DNA of 64,000 nucleotides. Source: Nocardia albiluteola. GTDB taxonomy: Bacteria > Actinomycetota > Actinomycetes > Mycobacteriales > Mycobacteriaceae. Of the stretch, positions 43,767 through 52,676 are shown piece after piece. The notes under the pieces were generated by a model. That model worked only from the letters and a program-made list of their open reading frames with translations. It did not search any database and was not told the DNA's origin. A program made the translations under genes and the position numbers. Position 1 is the stretch's first letter. Every line of letters begins with the position of its first letter. The stretch covers positions 1-64,000 of the forward strand of contig NZ_JAHKNI010000011.1 of the NCBI RefSeq assembly GCF_018860155.1, read 5' to 3'.

Positions 43767-43973
43767 TTCACACCGGCCCTCGCCGCCACCACCCGCGCCG
43801 CTTTCCCCGGCCTCCCGCCCGCAGCACTCGCTCTCGCCCTGCGAATCTGGGGTCGCATGCACGGCCTCGTCGCCCTCGAGGTGCACGGCCACCTCGGCCC
43901 GCAGACCAGCCGGCCCGTGGCTCTGTACCACGCGGAAATGCTCGACCTGGCGGACTCCCTCGGCCTGGGTTGA
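43767..43973 (+). pseudogene. C-terminal remnant of a TetR-family regulator
   Basis: Directly after the ABM stop and in the same frame, 68 sense codons encode a TetR C-terminal ligand-domain tail: ALRIWGRMHGLVALEVHGHL, then ALYHAEMLDLADSLGLG and stop. No DNA-binding domain or start codon precedes it. The rest was probably lost when the neighbouring genes arrived or by deletion. Confidence 0.75.
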
Positions 43974-44103
43974 GCCTCGCGCTCGGCCCGTTGCGGTTTC
44001 GCATCAAGATCGGGACGCGGCGGAGGGGCCGCGGAGCGCGTAGGCGGAGAATGTGATGTGATCGAGGAATCCAGATCCACTCCCGGGAAGGGACTCCACA
44101 CTC

Positions 44104-44538
44104 GTGATCATCCAGCGAGAGACCCAGATGTCGCTCGTCGTGCGCACGGACTTCTCCGATGAACAGGCTTGGGAGGCTTGCCGTTCAGCGATCGAGAAGT
44201 CCGCGGTCGAGGCGATCGGGCACCCCGACAACTTCGTCGAGTTCGTGGACAATCCGGAGTACCGCGACATCACGGTGCAGCAGTTCCTCGACGAGCTCCC
44301 CGAGGGAGACGAGGATGAGAACGACACGTACGTCATGCTGGCGGACCAGCAGACCATGACGAACGCGGATTATCCGGTGCTCGTACTCGACCTGTTCGAC
44401 GCGGGGCGCGGGACGACCGCGCGCGTCGCCTCGTCCGAGTTGTGGGAAGTGGTCGGCAATCTCGACAACGCCAACATGGATGTCCGGGACTACGCGGACG
44501 CCGCGGGCGAAGACGGCGTATTCCGTAACTTCCCCTGA
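44104..44538 (+). CDS. DUF6924-type acidic small protein
   Basis: The protein has 144 residues from a GTG and is strongly acidic. It matches the actinobacterial DUF6924 pattern: VVRTDFSDEQAWEACRSAI, then VMLADQQTMTNADYPVLVLD, then NLDNANMDVRDYADAAGEDG and VFRNF. No signal peptide is present. The function of the family is unknown, and its neighbours do not clarify it. Confidence 0.8.
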   Translation: MIIQRETQMSLVVRTDFSDEQAWEACRSAIEKSAVEAIGHPDNFVEFVDNPEYRDITVQQFLDELPEGDEDENDTYVMLADQQTMTNADYPVLVLDLFDAGRGTTARVASSELWEVVGNLDNANMDVRDYADAAGEDGVFRNFP

Positions 44539-44546
44539 TCCGTTTC

Positions 44547-44584
44547 GCGCCCGAAGTCCGCGGCGTCACCCGGATTTCGGGCGC
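44547..44584. terminator. Hairpin between convergent genes
   Basis: GCGCCCGAA (44547-44555) and TTCGGGCGC (44576-44584) form a perfect 9-bp stem that overlaps the 3' end of the IclR gene and follows the DUF6924 stop by 8 bp. Probably a shared terminator. Confidence 0.55.
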
Positions 44585-45399
44585 TTCCGCCGCGCCGGCG
44601 CGCCGAGAGTCGCCGACAGCTGATCGGCCACCGTGCGCGTGAACTCTCCCGCCTCGCGTAAATGGTTGCCCAGGCGCTGTTTCGGGGCGGAGACGTTGAT
44701 GGCGGCGACGACGTCGCCGCGGAAGCCGTAGACCGGCGCGGACACACCGACCAGCCCGGGCTCGAATTCCTCGTCCACCGAGGCATATCCGCGCTGCCGG
44801 ATGTCGGCGACCCTGCCCAGCAGGAACTCCAACGTCAGCCAGTCCGTATCCGCCTGTGCGCCAACGGGTATCGCGGTGGCGATCGGCGACGCGGGACGGT
44901 CCGGGGGAAACAGGTCCCACCAGCGGGTGATGGTCTCGTCGTCCCATTCGCTCATCAGGGTGCGGCCCGCGGAGGTGGTGTAGGGGTCGACCGAGGTGCC
45001 CTCCCAGCCGATGCCGCGGAAGGCGTGCGTCGCCAGCTCGCTGTGCAGGGTCAGCACCCGGTTGCCGCGCAGGACGCACAGGTGGGTGGTCTCGTTCAGG
45101 CCTCCCACCACCTTGCGCAGGTACGGCGCGGACACATGCGCCAGCTGAGTTTCGGTGGCGTGCGTGGCCAGGGCGAACAGCCGCCAGCCCGGGCGGTAGG
45201 CCTTGGTGTCCTCGTCGCGGGCCACCAGACCGGCCTCGGCGAGCGTGGCCAGCGCGCGGGAGACCTGCGCCTTGTCGCGCCCGGCCAGCTCGGCGATCCG
45301 GGAGACACCCAACCCGGCCGCGGCATCGGGCCGCGCCAGCACCTCCAGCAGCTCGACATCGCGGATCAAACCGGAGCTGTAGGTCCGCTGATCAGCCAT
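44566..45399 (-). CDS. IclR-family regulator of the catabolic cluster
   Basis: The protein has 277 residues with GGGGAG before the ATG. The IclR winged helix is LEVLARPDAAAGLGVSRIAE, then LAGRDKAQVSRALATLAEAG. The effector domain has the typical HAFRGIGWEGTSVDPYTTSAGRTLM and VSAPVYGFRGDVVAAINVSA segments. It is divergent from the transporter gene that begins a long catabolic operon. IclR proteins commonly control aromatic or organic-acid catabolism, responding to a pathway compound. Confidence 0.93.
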   Translation of the reverse strand: MADQRTYSSGLIRDVELLEVLARPDAAAGLGVSRIAELAGRDKAQVSRALATLAEAGLVARDEDTKAYRPGWRLFALATHATETQLAHVSAPYLRKVVGGLNETTHLCVLRGNRVLTLHSELATHAFRGIGWEGTSVDPYTTSAGRTLMSEWDDETITRWWDLFPPDRPASPIATAIPVGAQADTDWLTLEFLLGRVADIRQRGYASVDEEFEPGLVGVSAPVYGFRGDVVAAINVSAPKQRLGNHLREAGEFTRTVADQLSATLGAPARRKRPKSG

Positions 45400-45517
45400 T
45401 ACTCCCCCTATCGGAGCTCACGGCGGGGCCGACGACCCCGCCTCGCAGTCGGACGGTCCATCTCACGCCGTAACCCCACGGTTCGGCCGCCGCCCGCGTC
45501 ATTGTGTTGATTATCGT

Positions 45518-45531
45518 GCAACAGTGGTTGC
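45518..45531. promoter_or_regulatory. Inverted repeat in the IclR/transporter divergent promoter
   Basis: GCAAC-AGTG-GTTGC is a perfect inverted repeat in an AT-rich stretch (45500-45545) about 105 bp upstream of the transporter start. Its size and position fit an IclR operator. A TTGCTT-type -35 overlaps its right arm. Confidence 0.6.
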
Positions 45532-45634
45532 TTGAATGTCAATGCTCGCGATACCTTCGCTCCATTGAAGTGCCGTGGCTCACACCGCCCCCATCGGTGT
45601 GCCACGGCATGCTGCAGGAAGAGAGTGCATTGCA

Positions 45635-47041
45635 ATGACGAGTGCCGAAATCCACGATCCCGCCGAACCCGTCGTAGGCCCCAAGGCCTGGCGGTTCCTG
45701 AAACGGCTCACGGCCGTGACCGCGGGCGGAATGTTCATCGACGGCTACATATTCGCGGTCATCGGCGTGACGATGGCGCTGCAGACGTTCAAGGACGATC
45801 TGCACGTCACCACCACCTGGGCGGGCCTGATCTCCTCCGCCACGCTGATCGGAATCTTCATCGGCGCAACCACTTTCGGCTGGCTTACCGACAGGGTCGG
45901 CCGCAAGGCGATGTTCCTGGGCGACCTGGCCGGGTTCGCGATCGCCTCGGTGCTGATGTTCTTCGTGCAGTCCTCGTGGCAGATGTTCGCGCTGGGCCTG
46001 ATCATGGGCCTGGCGGTCGGCGCCGACTACGCGATCGGTTCGCCACTGATCACCGAGTTCTCCCCGACCTCGCTGCGCGCCCGGCTCACCTCGTTCCTCC
46101 AGATCGCATGGAACGTCGGCTATGTCGTGGCCTTCCTCATCGGCTACCTGATCACCCGCGCCTACCCGCACGAGTGGCGGCTGGTCCTGGTCTCGGCCTT
46201 CATACCGGCGGCGCTGTGTCTGATCGCCCGGCACGGACTGCCCGAATCGCCGCGCTGGCTGCTGTCCCAGGGTCGCCGCGAGGAGGCCGAAGCCGTTCTC
46301 GCGCAGCTGGATTGGTCGCTGGAATCCGGCGACTTCCAGGCCGAGCAGCCCGAGGAGGCGAAGTTCTCCACGATCTTCTCCCGCGACTACATCGGCCGCA
46401 CCTTCTTCGTCTCGATGTTCTGGACGTGCCTGGTACTGCCGTACTTCGCGATCATCTTCTTCCAGGCCGACGTGCTGAAGGCCCTGCACATGACCAATCC
46501 GATCGTCTCCGCGCTGGTCGGCACGATCGTCGCGCTGGCCGGCGCGGTGCTGGGCTGGTACCTGATCGAGCGGGTCGGGCGGCGCCGACTGCTGATCGTG
46601 CCGCTGTGGATCACCGGCATCGCGCTGCTGATCGTCTCGTTCGACGCCTCGCTGCCGCGGCTGATCGTGGCTGTCGCATTCTTCGTCTACCTCTTCGCCT
46701 ACGGCGTGGCCTCCATCCTGTGCGGCGTATACCCGATGGAGCTGTTTCCGACCGCGGTGCGCACCAGCGGCGTCGGATTCTCCAGCTCGGTCAGCCGGAT
46801 CGGCGCGGCCATCGGCACCTTCCTGTTGCCGATCGCGTTGAACCACTGGAGCGTCGGCGGCACCATGGCGGTGATGGGCGCGGTGTGCATCGCGGGCGCG
46901 ATCGGCTCGCAGTACCTGGCGCCGGAGACGACCGGCCGTTCCCTGGCCGAGGTCAGCTCCAAGGCCGCCCGCGGTGTCATCCGCACGACCGCGGAGCGGC
47001 GGACCGCTGCGAGCCCGGCCACCGAGCCCAAGGTCGCCTGA
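45635..47041 (+). CDS. MFS importer (sugar/aromatic-acid porter type)
   Basis: This is a 468-residue protein with 12 hydrophobic helices. Family motifs are the loop 2-3 GWLTDRVGRKAMFLGDLAGF, the RGLPESPRWLL-like RHGLPESPRWLLSQGRREEA after helix 6, YLIERVGRRRLLIVPL in loop 8-9, and PETTGRSLAEV at the end, typical of the sugar porter and SV2-like groups. As first gene of the operon facing IclR, it likely imports the growth substrate. Confidence 0.9.
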   Translation: MTSAEIHDPAEPVVGPKAWRFLKRLTAVTAGGMFIDGYIFAVIGVTMALQTFKDDLHVTTTWAGLISSATLIGIFIGATTFGWLTDRVGRKAMFLGDLAGFAIASVLMFFVQSSWQMFALGLIMGLAVGADYAIGSPLITEFSPTSLRARLTSFLQIAWNVGYVVAFLIGYLITRAYPHEWRLVLVSAFIPAALCLIARHGLPESPRWLLSQGRREEAEAVLAQLDWSLESGDFQAEQPEEAKFSTIFSRDYIGRTFFVSMFWTCLVLPYFAIIFFQADVLKALHMTNPIVSALVGTIVALAGAVLGWYLIERVGRRRLLIVPLWITGIALLIVSFDASLPRLIVAVAFFVYLFAYGVASILCGVYPMELFPTAVRTSGVGFSSSVSRIGAAIGTFLLPIALNHWSVGGTMAVMGAVCIAGAIGSQYLAPETTGRSLAEVSSKAARGVIRTTAERRTAASPATEPKVA

Positions 47042-47095
47042 CCCGGCCGCTCGACCGAACCACCAACCCCTGCAACACCTTCGGAGGTGACAGCC

Positions 47096-47653
47096 ATGGC
47101 CCGGCACACCGGTGTCGAACTCGGCGAATCGTTCATCGATCCCGGCGTCAACGCGGCGCACATCAATACCGTCCTCGGCCCGCGCGGCAGCGCCGCCGAA
47201 ACGGCGTGGACCACCAGTCTGGCCACCCCGTCGGCGGGTTACGAACGCTTCGTGGTGATCATGCGCCCCGGTGTGCCGGTTCAGCCGTTCACCGTCTTCG
47301 TCTCCAAGGCCGCACCCGTCGACGACCGGCACGGCGAAATGATCTGGGGCCCTGCGCAGGCCGGGGTCGCCGCGGGCGTGGCCGACGCGGTCGCCGCGGG
47401 CACCGTCGCCCCCGACGAGGTCTCCGATCTGCGCCTGATCGTCGCGGTCTGGGTCAACCCGAAGGCCGACGACGCGGAGGCGGTCTACCGCAACAATCGC
47501 CTCGCCACCGCGACGGCGCTGGCCAACGGTGCGGCCCGGTACCCCGACGTCGACACCGTGCTGAAAACCCGTGGGCAGATCGGTAATCCGTTCTTCACCC
47601 CAGCCGACGGCGGCGCCCCCGGCACCGAAACCACCCCGGAGGACCCGAAATGA
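47096..47653 (+). CDS. Formaldehyde-activating-enzyme (Fae) family protein
   Basis: The protein has 185 residues from the ATG at 47096 (GGAGG 7 bases upstream). Fae hallmarks are GESFIDPGVNAAHINTVLGP with the conserved His (H22, counterpart of the catalytic His of Fae), QPFTVFVSKAAP, IWGPAQAGVAAGVADAVAAG and RLIVAVWVNPKADD. True Fae condenses formaldehyde with tetrahydromethanopterin. That cofactor is not expected in this group of actinomycetes. The protein may act on another aldehyde or carrier made by this operon. Its stop overlaps the next start (ATGA). Confidence 0.85.
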   Translation: MARHTGVELGESFIDPGVNAAHINTVLGPRGSAAETAWTTSLATPSAGYERFVVIMRPGVPVQPFTVFVSKAAPVDDRHGEMIWGPAQAGVAAGVADAVAAGTVAPDEVSDLRLIVAVWVNPKADDAEAVYRNNRLATATALANGAARYPDVDTVLKTRGQIGNPFFTPADGGAPGTETTPEDPK

Positions 47654-48756
47654 AAATCACCGCGATTCGTACCCGGAAACTACGTCAGGAACTCGATCCG
47701 CCCTTCTTCGCGGCCTGGGATCCGGTGCCGCGCAGGCATTTCGACGCCACCATCGTCGAGGTGCACACCGACGAGGGCATCGTCGGCATCGGATCCGGCG
47801 ACACCATGGACGGTTTCGCCGCCTACGAGGACCTGTTCATCGGCACCGATCCGCTGAACATCATCGAGCAGGTCCGGCGGATCGAGACCATCAACTTCCA
47901 CGCCGGGCGTTTCTGGCCGCTCGAGGTCGCGCTGTGGGACATCATCGGCAAGGCCGCGAACATGCCGGTGGCACAGCTGTTCGGCGGCGCGGAGCGCAAG
48001 ATCCTGGCCTATGCCTCGACCGGGGAGCTGCGCACGCCCGAGCAGCGTGCCGAATCCGCCCTGGCCATCCGCGAAGCCGGCTTCCGGGCCATGAAAATCC
48101 GTGTGAATCCCCATGATTCGCGCGCCGGGCTCGCCGCGGTGCGCGCGGCCCGCGAGGCCGTCGGCGACACCATGGAGATCATGGTCGATCTCAACCAGTC
48201 GTGGCGGATGGCCGGGGACACCCAGGTCCCCGCGGATTATGTGACCGCCCGCCGCCTCATCGAGCAGTTCCGCGACCTGGACGTGTACTGGGTCGAGGAG
48301 CCGCTGCCCTACGTCGATCGCGACGGCCTGCGGCGGCTGCGCGCCGAGACCGGGATGCGGATCTCCGGCGGAGAGATGATCTCCTCGCTGCCCGAGGTCA
48401 TCGACTACCTCGAGCACGACGTGCTGGACATCTACCAGATGGACGTGGTGCTCGCGGTCGGCATGCACCGTGCGCGGACCCTGGGCGAGCTGGCCATCGC
48501 CAAGAACCGCCGCTTCACCCCGCACTCCTGGACCAACGGCATCGGCGTGCTGGCCAATCTGCACGTCAGCGCCGGAATCGGCGGGGGGCCGTACTTCGAA
48601 TTCCCCTACGATCCACCGGGCTGGACGCCCGAGCGCCGGGACTTCATGCTGACCCGCCCGGTAGAGGTCGATACTGAGGGCTACCTGCATGTTCCCGACG
48701 CACCCGGGATCGGATTCGAACTCGACGAGGAGGCGTGCCGCCGATGGGCACTGTGA
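47650..48756 (+). CDS. Enolase-superfamily (mandelate racemase/muconate lactonizing type) enzyme
   Basis: This is a 368-residue protein. The catalytic barrel shows FRAMKIRVNPHD (KxR at the second strand), metal ligands in MVDLNQSW, WVEEPLPYVD and ISGGEMISS, then YQMDVVLAVGM and FTPHSWTNGIG, which supply the Asp-His dyad of the mandelate-racemase subgroup. Enzymes with this dyad are often acid-sugar dehydratases or racemases. Coupled to the Fae-like gene by an ATGA overlap. The substrate is probably a 2-hydroxy acid. Confidence 0.88.
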   Translation: MKITAIRTRKLRQELDPPFFAAWDPVPRRHFDATIVEVHTDEGIVGIGSGDTMDGFAAYEDLFIGTDPLNIIEQVRRIETINFHAGRFWPLEVALWDIIGKAANMPVAQLFGGAERKILAYASTGELRTPEQRAESALAIREAGFRAMKIRVNPHDSRAGLAAVRAAREAVGDTMEIMVDLNQSWRMAGDTQVPADYVTARRLIEQFRDLDVYWVEEPLPYVDRDGLRRLRAETGMRISGGEMISSLPEVIDYLEHDVLDIYQMDVVLAVGMHRARTLGELAIAKNRRFTPHSWTNGIGVLANLHVSAGIGGGPYFEFPYDPPGWTPERRDFMLTRPVEVDTEGYLHVPDAPGIGFELDEEACRRWAL

Positions 48757-50231
48757 ACTGGCACGAGCGGGCCGAGCGCGCCGACCTGCCGAATCAACTC
48801 TTCATCGACGGGAAATTCGTCGATGCCGCCGACGGCGGGACCTTCGAGAAGTACTCCCCCATCGACGGGCGGCTGCAAGGCGTCGTTGCGTCCGGGCAGG
48901 CCGCCGATATCGACGCCGCGGTGTTCGCCGCGCGCCGGGCATTCGAGGACGGCCGCTGGTCCGGGCTGGATCCGGCCGTGCGCAAGGCGCACCTGCTGCG
49001 GTTCGCCGACGAGATCGAGCGCGCCGCCGAGCGCCTCGCCCTGGCCGAGACCCTGGATGTCGGCAAGCCGATCGCCAACACCCTCGCCGTCGACGCGCCC
49101 GGCACGGCGAACACGATCCGCTGGTATGCCGAGGCTATCGACAAGACCTACGACGAGATCGCCCCGGCCCCCGCCAAGCGCCTCGCGCTCATCACTCGCG
49201 AGCCGCTCGGCGTGGTCGGCGCGGTCGTGCCGTGGAACTACCCGTCGATGATCGCGTCCTGGAAGATCGGTCCCGCCCTGGCGGCGGGCAACACCTTCGT
49301 GCTCAAACCGGCCGAGCAGTCCCCGCATTCGGCGCTGGTACTGGCCGAGGCCGCGCAGCGCGCCGGGCTCCCCGACGGCGTGCTGAACGTGGTCACCGGA
49401 TTCGGTGAGACCGCCGGGCAGGCCCTGGGCCGTCATCTGGACGTGGACAAGATCGCCTTCACCGGGTCCACCCGGGTGGGAAGGCTGTTCCAGCAGTACG
49501 CGGCGGAATCCAACGGCAAGCAGGTGGCCATCGAGGCGGGCGGCAAGTCGCCGCAGCTGGTGCTGGACAGCGCCGGAGATCTGCAGCGCATCGCCGAAAC
49601 CGTGGCCTGGGGCATCTATTACAACGTCGGGCAGACCTGCAACGCCGGCTCCCGCCTGATAGTGCACGAATCCCTAGCGGACGAATTGGTCACGCGCATC
49701 GCCGAATTCGCGGCCAGGACGTTCGTCCCAGGAGATCCGCTGGACGAGAACACCCAGTTCGGTGCGATCGCCGACGAGCAGCAGCTCGCCAGCGTGACCG
49801 GCTATCTGGAACAGGGCCGCCGCACCGCCCGCCTGGTGACCGGCGGCAACCGCGTGCGCACCGAATCCGGCGGCTACTACGTGCAACCGACGATCTTCTC
49901 CGAGGTGGATAACGATTCCACGCTCGCGCAGGAGGAGATCTTCGGGCCCGTGCTGACCGTGACCACCTTCACCACCGAGGAGCAGGGGGTGGCGCTGGCC
50001 AACGACACCCGCTACGGCCTGGCGGCCTCGGTATGGACCACCGATCTGTCTGCCGCCCACCGGGTTTCGCGCCAGCTACGCGCGGGGACGGTGTGGGTCA
50101 ACACCTTCGACGAATCGAGCGTGATCACCCCGTTCGGCGGCTTCAAGGAGACCGGACTCGGGCGGGACAAATCCCTGCACGCCCTCGACGCCTACACCGC
50201 ACTGAAGACCACCTGGATAAATTGGGAATAA
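48744..50231 (+). CDS. Aldehyde dehydrogenase
   Basis: The protein has 495 residues from the ATG at 48744 (GAGGAGG upstream), and a GTG at 48735 is also open. It overlaps the end of the enolase-superfamily gene. ALDH motifs are VVPWNYPSMIASWKIGPALA (cofactor), EAGGKSPQLV (general base Glu), GQTCNAGSRL (catalytic Cys) and EEIFGPVLTV. It resembles gamma-glutamyl-aminobutyraldehyde and betaine-aldehyde types, but the true aldehyde probably comes from this pathway. Confidence 0.93.
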   Translation: MGTVNWHERAERADLPNQLFIDGKFVDAADGGTFEKYSPIDGRLQGVVASGQAADIDAAVFAARRAFEDGRWSGLDPAVRKAHLLRFADEIERAAERLALAETLDVGKPIANTLAVDAPGTANTIRWYAEAIDKTYDEIAPAPAKRLALITREPLGVVGAVVPWNYPSMIASWKIGPALAAGNTFVLKPAEQSPHSALVLAEAAQRAGLPDGVLNVVTGFGETAGQALGRHLDVDKIAFTGSTRVGRLFQQYAAESNGKQVAIEAGGKSPQLVLDSAGDLQRIAETVAWGIYYNVGQTCNAGSRLIVHESLADELVTRIAEFAARTFVPGDPLDENTQFGAIADEQQLASVTGYLEQGRRTARLVTGGNRVRTESGGYYVQPTIFSEVDNDSTLAQEEIFGPVLTVTTFTTEEQGVALANDTRYGLAASVWTTDLSAAHRVSRQLRAGTVWVNTFDESSVITPFGGFKETGLGRDKSLHALDAYTALKTTWINWE

Positions 50232-50236
50232 CTGAG

Positions 50237-51160
50237 ATGACACTGAATTCGACCCCGCTCATCGGGTTCATCGGCCTCGGCCACATGGGCGGGCACATGT
50301 CCGCGAACCTCGTGCGGGCCGGGCATCGCCTGCTCGTGCACGACCTCAACGCCGAGGCTGTGCAGCGCCTGGTCGATCTCGGCGCCGAGCGCGCCGAGTC
50401 GATCGCCGAGCTGGCCGCCGCCTGCGACGTCGTGATCACGATGCTGCCCGGGCCGCCGCAGGTCGAGGCCGTGATCCGGGAGATGGGTCCGCTGCTGCGG
50501 CCCGGCTCGGTGTGGGTGGACATGTCCACCTCCACCCCGGCCGCCGCCCGTGTGCTGGACGACCTGCTGAGCGAGCGCGACGTCTCCCGCCTCGACGCGC
50601 CGGTGTCGGGGATGGCCAAGGGCGCCGCCTCGGGCATGTTGCAGATCTTCGTCGGCGGCGAGACCGCGGTGCTCGAGCGGGTGCGGCCGCTGTTCGAGGT
50701 GATGGGCGATCCCGAGCGGGTGCTGCACGTCGGCGGGCTCGGCGCGGGGTACACCGTCAAGCTGATGATCAACCAGCTGTGGTTCTCGCATCTGGTCGCC
50801 GCGGCCGAGGTGCTGACCGTCGGGGTGAAGGCCGGGGTCGACCTCGAGGTACTGCACCGCTCGCTGCTGGCCAGCCCGGCCGCGAGTTCGTTCCTGGCCA
50901 ACGATCTGCCCTCGATCTTCGCCGATGACTACGACGAGTCCTTCGCGATGAAGCTGGCATGCAAGGATCTCGGCCTCTCGATCGATCTGGGCCGCGATGT
51001 CGGTGTGCCGACGCCGATCTCGGCGCACGTCGAGCAGATCTATCGCACCGCGCTGGCGAAATACGGCCCCGATTCCGGCGAGATGATTCCGGTGCGGCTG
51101 GCCGAGGAGTACGCCGGGCTGCTGCTGCGTCCGGCCGAGGCGCAGGAGACGGCGGCATGA
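50237..51160 (+). CDS. Beta-hydroxyacid dehydrogenase (3-hydroxyisobutyrate dehydrogenase type)
   Basis: The protein has 307 residues, 5 bp after the aldehyde dehydrogenase. The Rossmann motif is IGFIGLGHMGGHMSANLVRAG, the substrate motif is DAPVSGMAKGAASGML, and the catalytic Lys lies in GAGYTVKLMINQLWF. The family covers tartronate-semialdehyde reductases and 3-hydroxyisobutyrate dehydrogenases. Here it likely interconverts a 3-hydroxy acid and a semialdehyde. It overlaps the next gene by ATGA. Confidence 0.93.
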   Translation: MTLNSTPLIGFIGLGHMGGHMSANLVRAGHRLLVHDLNAEAVQRLVDLGAERAESIAELAAACDVVITMLPGPPQVEAVIREMGPLLRPGSVWVDMSTSTPAAARVLDDLLSERDVSRLDAPVSGMAKGAASGMLQIFVGGETAVLERVRPLFEVMGDPERVLHVGGLGAGYTVKLMINQLWFSHLVAAAEVLTVGVKAGVDLEVLHRSLLASPAASSFLANDLPSIFADDYDESFAMKLACKDLGLSIDLGRDVGVPTPISAHVEQIYRTALAKYGPDSGEMIPVRLAEEYAGLLLRPAEAQETAA

Positions 51161-52344
51161 CCGAACATCATTGCGGCTACGCACATTCGGTGCACGCCGA
51201 GAACTGGGACATCACCACCCGAACCCAGGTGATCGCCGGGGCCGGGTCGGTCGCGCGGCTGGGCGGGCTGCTTCACGAGCGGGGCGCGCGGCGGGTGCTG
51301 ATCGTCACCGATCCGGGCCTGCGCAAGACCGGCATGGTGGACGACGTCGCCGCGACGATCACCACCGCAGGGCCGGCGGTGACGATCCACAGCGAGATCC
51401 CCGCGAATCCGTCGACGGCCTCGCTGGACGTGGCCACAGCGGTCGCGCGGGATGCCCGCGCCGATTTCGTCGTCGCGATCGGCGGCGGCTCGGCGCTGGA
51501 CGCGGCGAAGGCCGTTGCGCTGCTGGCCCACACATCGCTGTCGGCCGAATCGCTGGACGGCTCTGAGGAATTCGACGCCCCGACGGTACCGCTGGCGGCC
51601 ATCCCGACTACGGCCGGAACCGGCGCGGAGACCAACGGTTTCGGCGTCATGGAGAGCGCCGACCATCGCAAGGTGTACATCGGCACCGCCGCGACGACCC
51701 CCGAACTGGTGATCCTGGACGCCGAGCTGACGGTCGGGCTGCCCGCGAAGGTCACCGCGGCGGCGGGTTTCGACGCGATCATCCACGGCGCGGAATCGCT
51801 GCTTTCCCAGGGCGCTACCTCGCTCTCGCGCGCCTACGCCACCGAATCGCTGCGGCTGACCGTCGCGGCCCTGGCCGACGCGGTGGCCGACGGCTCCGAT
51901 ATCGAGGCCCGCAGCCGCATGCTGATCGGCTCGCACCTGGCCGGGCGCGCCCTGTCGCTGAGCGGACTGGGCCTGGTCCACGGCATCGGGCATTCGATCA
52001 CCGCCACCACCGGCACCCCGCACGGCGTCGCGCTGGCCTCGATCGCGGGTCCGGCGCTGGCCTTCGGAGCCGGTGCGGCACAGGCGAAGTACGCCGATCT
52101 GGTCCGGGTGCTGGATCTGGACGGCGACGGTGCGCGCGCGGCGCAGCGGATCGAGGAGATCGCGGCCACGGTCGGCCTGCCCACAAACCTGGGTGAGCTG
52201 GGCGTGGGCGAGGAGCTCGTCGAAACCCTGGTCACCAAGACCCTCGCGGACGCGGTCACCAACAACACCCCGCTGCGGCCCAGCGCCGAGCAATTGGCGG
52301 CGCTGTTGCGGGCCAGCATCCGGAGCCCCGGTAAGGACCAATGA
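51157..52344 (+). CDS. Iron-containing (type III) alcohol dehydrogenase
   Basis: The protein has 395 residues from the ATG overlapping the previous stop. The NAD-binding GGGS motif is VVAIGGGSALDAAKAVALL, then PTTAGTGAETNGFGVM. The metal-site motifs are AGFDAIIHGAESLLS and GLVHGIGHSITATTGTPHG with three His. It oxidises or reduces a small alcohol/aldehyde in the pathway. The very end of the gene overlaps an ATGA that begins a short, apparently abortive frame. Confidence 0.92.
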   Translation: MTEHHCGYAHSVHAENWDITTRTQVIAGAGSVARLGGLLHERGARRVLIVTDPGLRKTGMVDDVAATITTAGPAVTIHSEIPANPSTASLDVATAVARDARADFVVAIGGGSALDAAKAVALLAHTSLSAESLDGSEEFDAPTVPLAAIPTTAGTGAETNGFGVMESADHRKVYIGTAATTPELVILDAELTVGLPAKVTAAAGFDAIIHGAESLLSQGATSLSRAYATESLRLTVAALADAVADGSDIEARSRMLIGSHLAGRALSLSGLGLVHGIGHSITATTGTPHGVALASIAGPALAFGAGAAQAKYADLVRVLDLDGDGARAAQRIEEIAATVGLPTNLGELGVGEELVETLVTKTLADAVTNNTPLRPSAEQLAALLRASIRSPGKDQ

Positions 52345-52676
52345 CCGACAGCCGCACCGCGGGAAGCCTCGATGTCGTTGCCATCAGGGCATCCGTGTGG
52401 CCGACGTCCGATCCGATGTGCTCCCGCGACCGGCGAAAGCCCATGAGCCAAAGGCGCATCCAACCCAGGCTGCGGTATCACGCACGAGTTCCGCATCTCA
52501 CGCCGTGATCCGGACCGTGTCATCCGATCGTTCCGCGCGCCAACGAGAGCTGAGAGTCGAGCAGCACGTGCGGACCGACGATCCGGACCGCTCGACGACG
52601 ACACCGCCCGCGGGCCGTGTCGGATCACCGGGTGCGAACGCCCGGCTGGATAGCCGACGAAAGAAGGAGAACTGTG
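52345..52676. other. 332-bp gap inside the catabolic cluster
   Basis: An ATG at 52341 overlaps the alcohol-dehydrogenase stop and opens a 55-codon frame (MTDSRTAGSLDVVAIRASVW and on) that does not resemble a known protein. Another plus frame reads on to about 52693 with Arg/Ser-rich sequence. This could be a decayed operon gene or spacer. The ribosome site GAAGGAG before 52677 belongs to the next gene. No operator was seen. Confidence 0.4.

Noticed and set aside
45532..47586. 684-codon plus-strand frame overlapping the MFS importer and Fae-like genes
   Set aside because: It is an out-of-frame reading of both genes, Arg/Gly-rich, with no domain.
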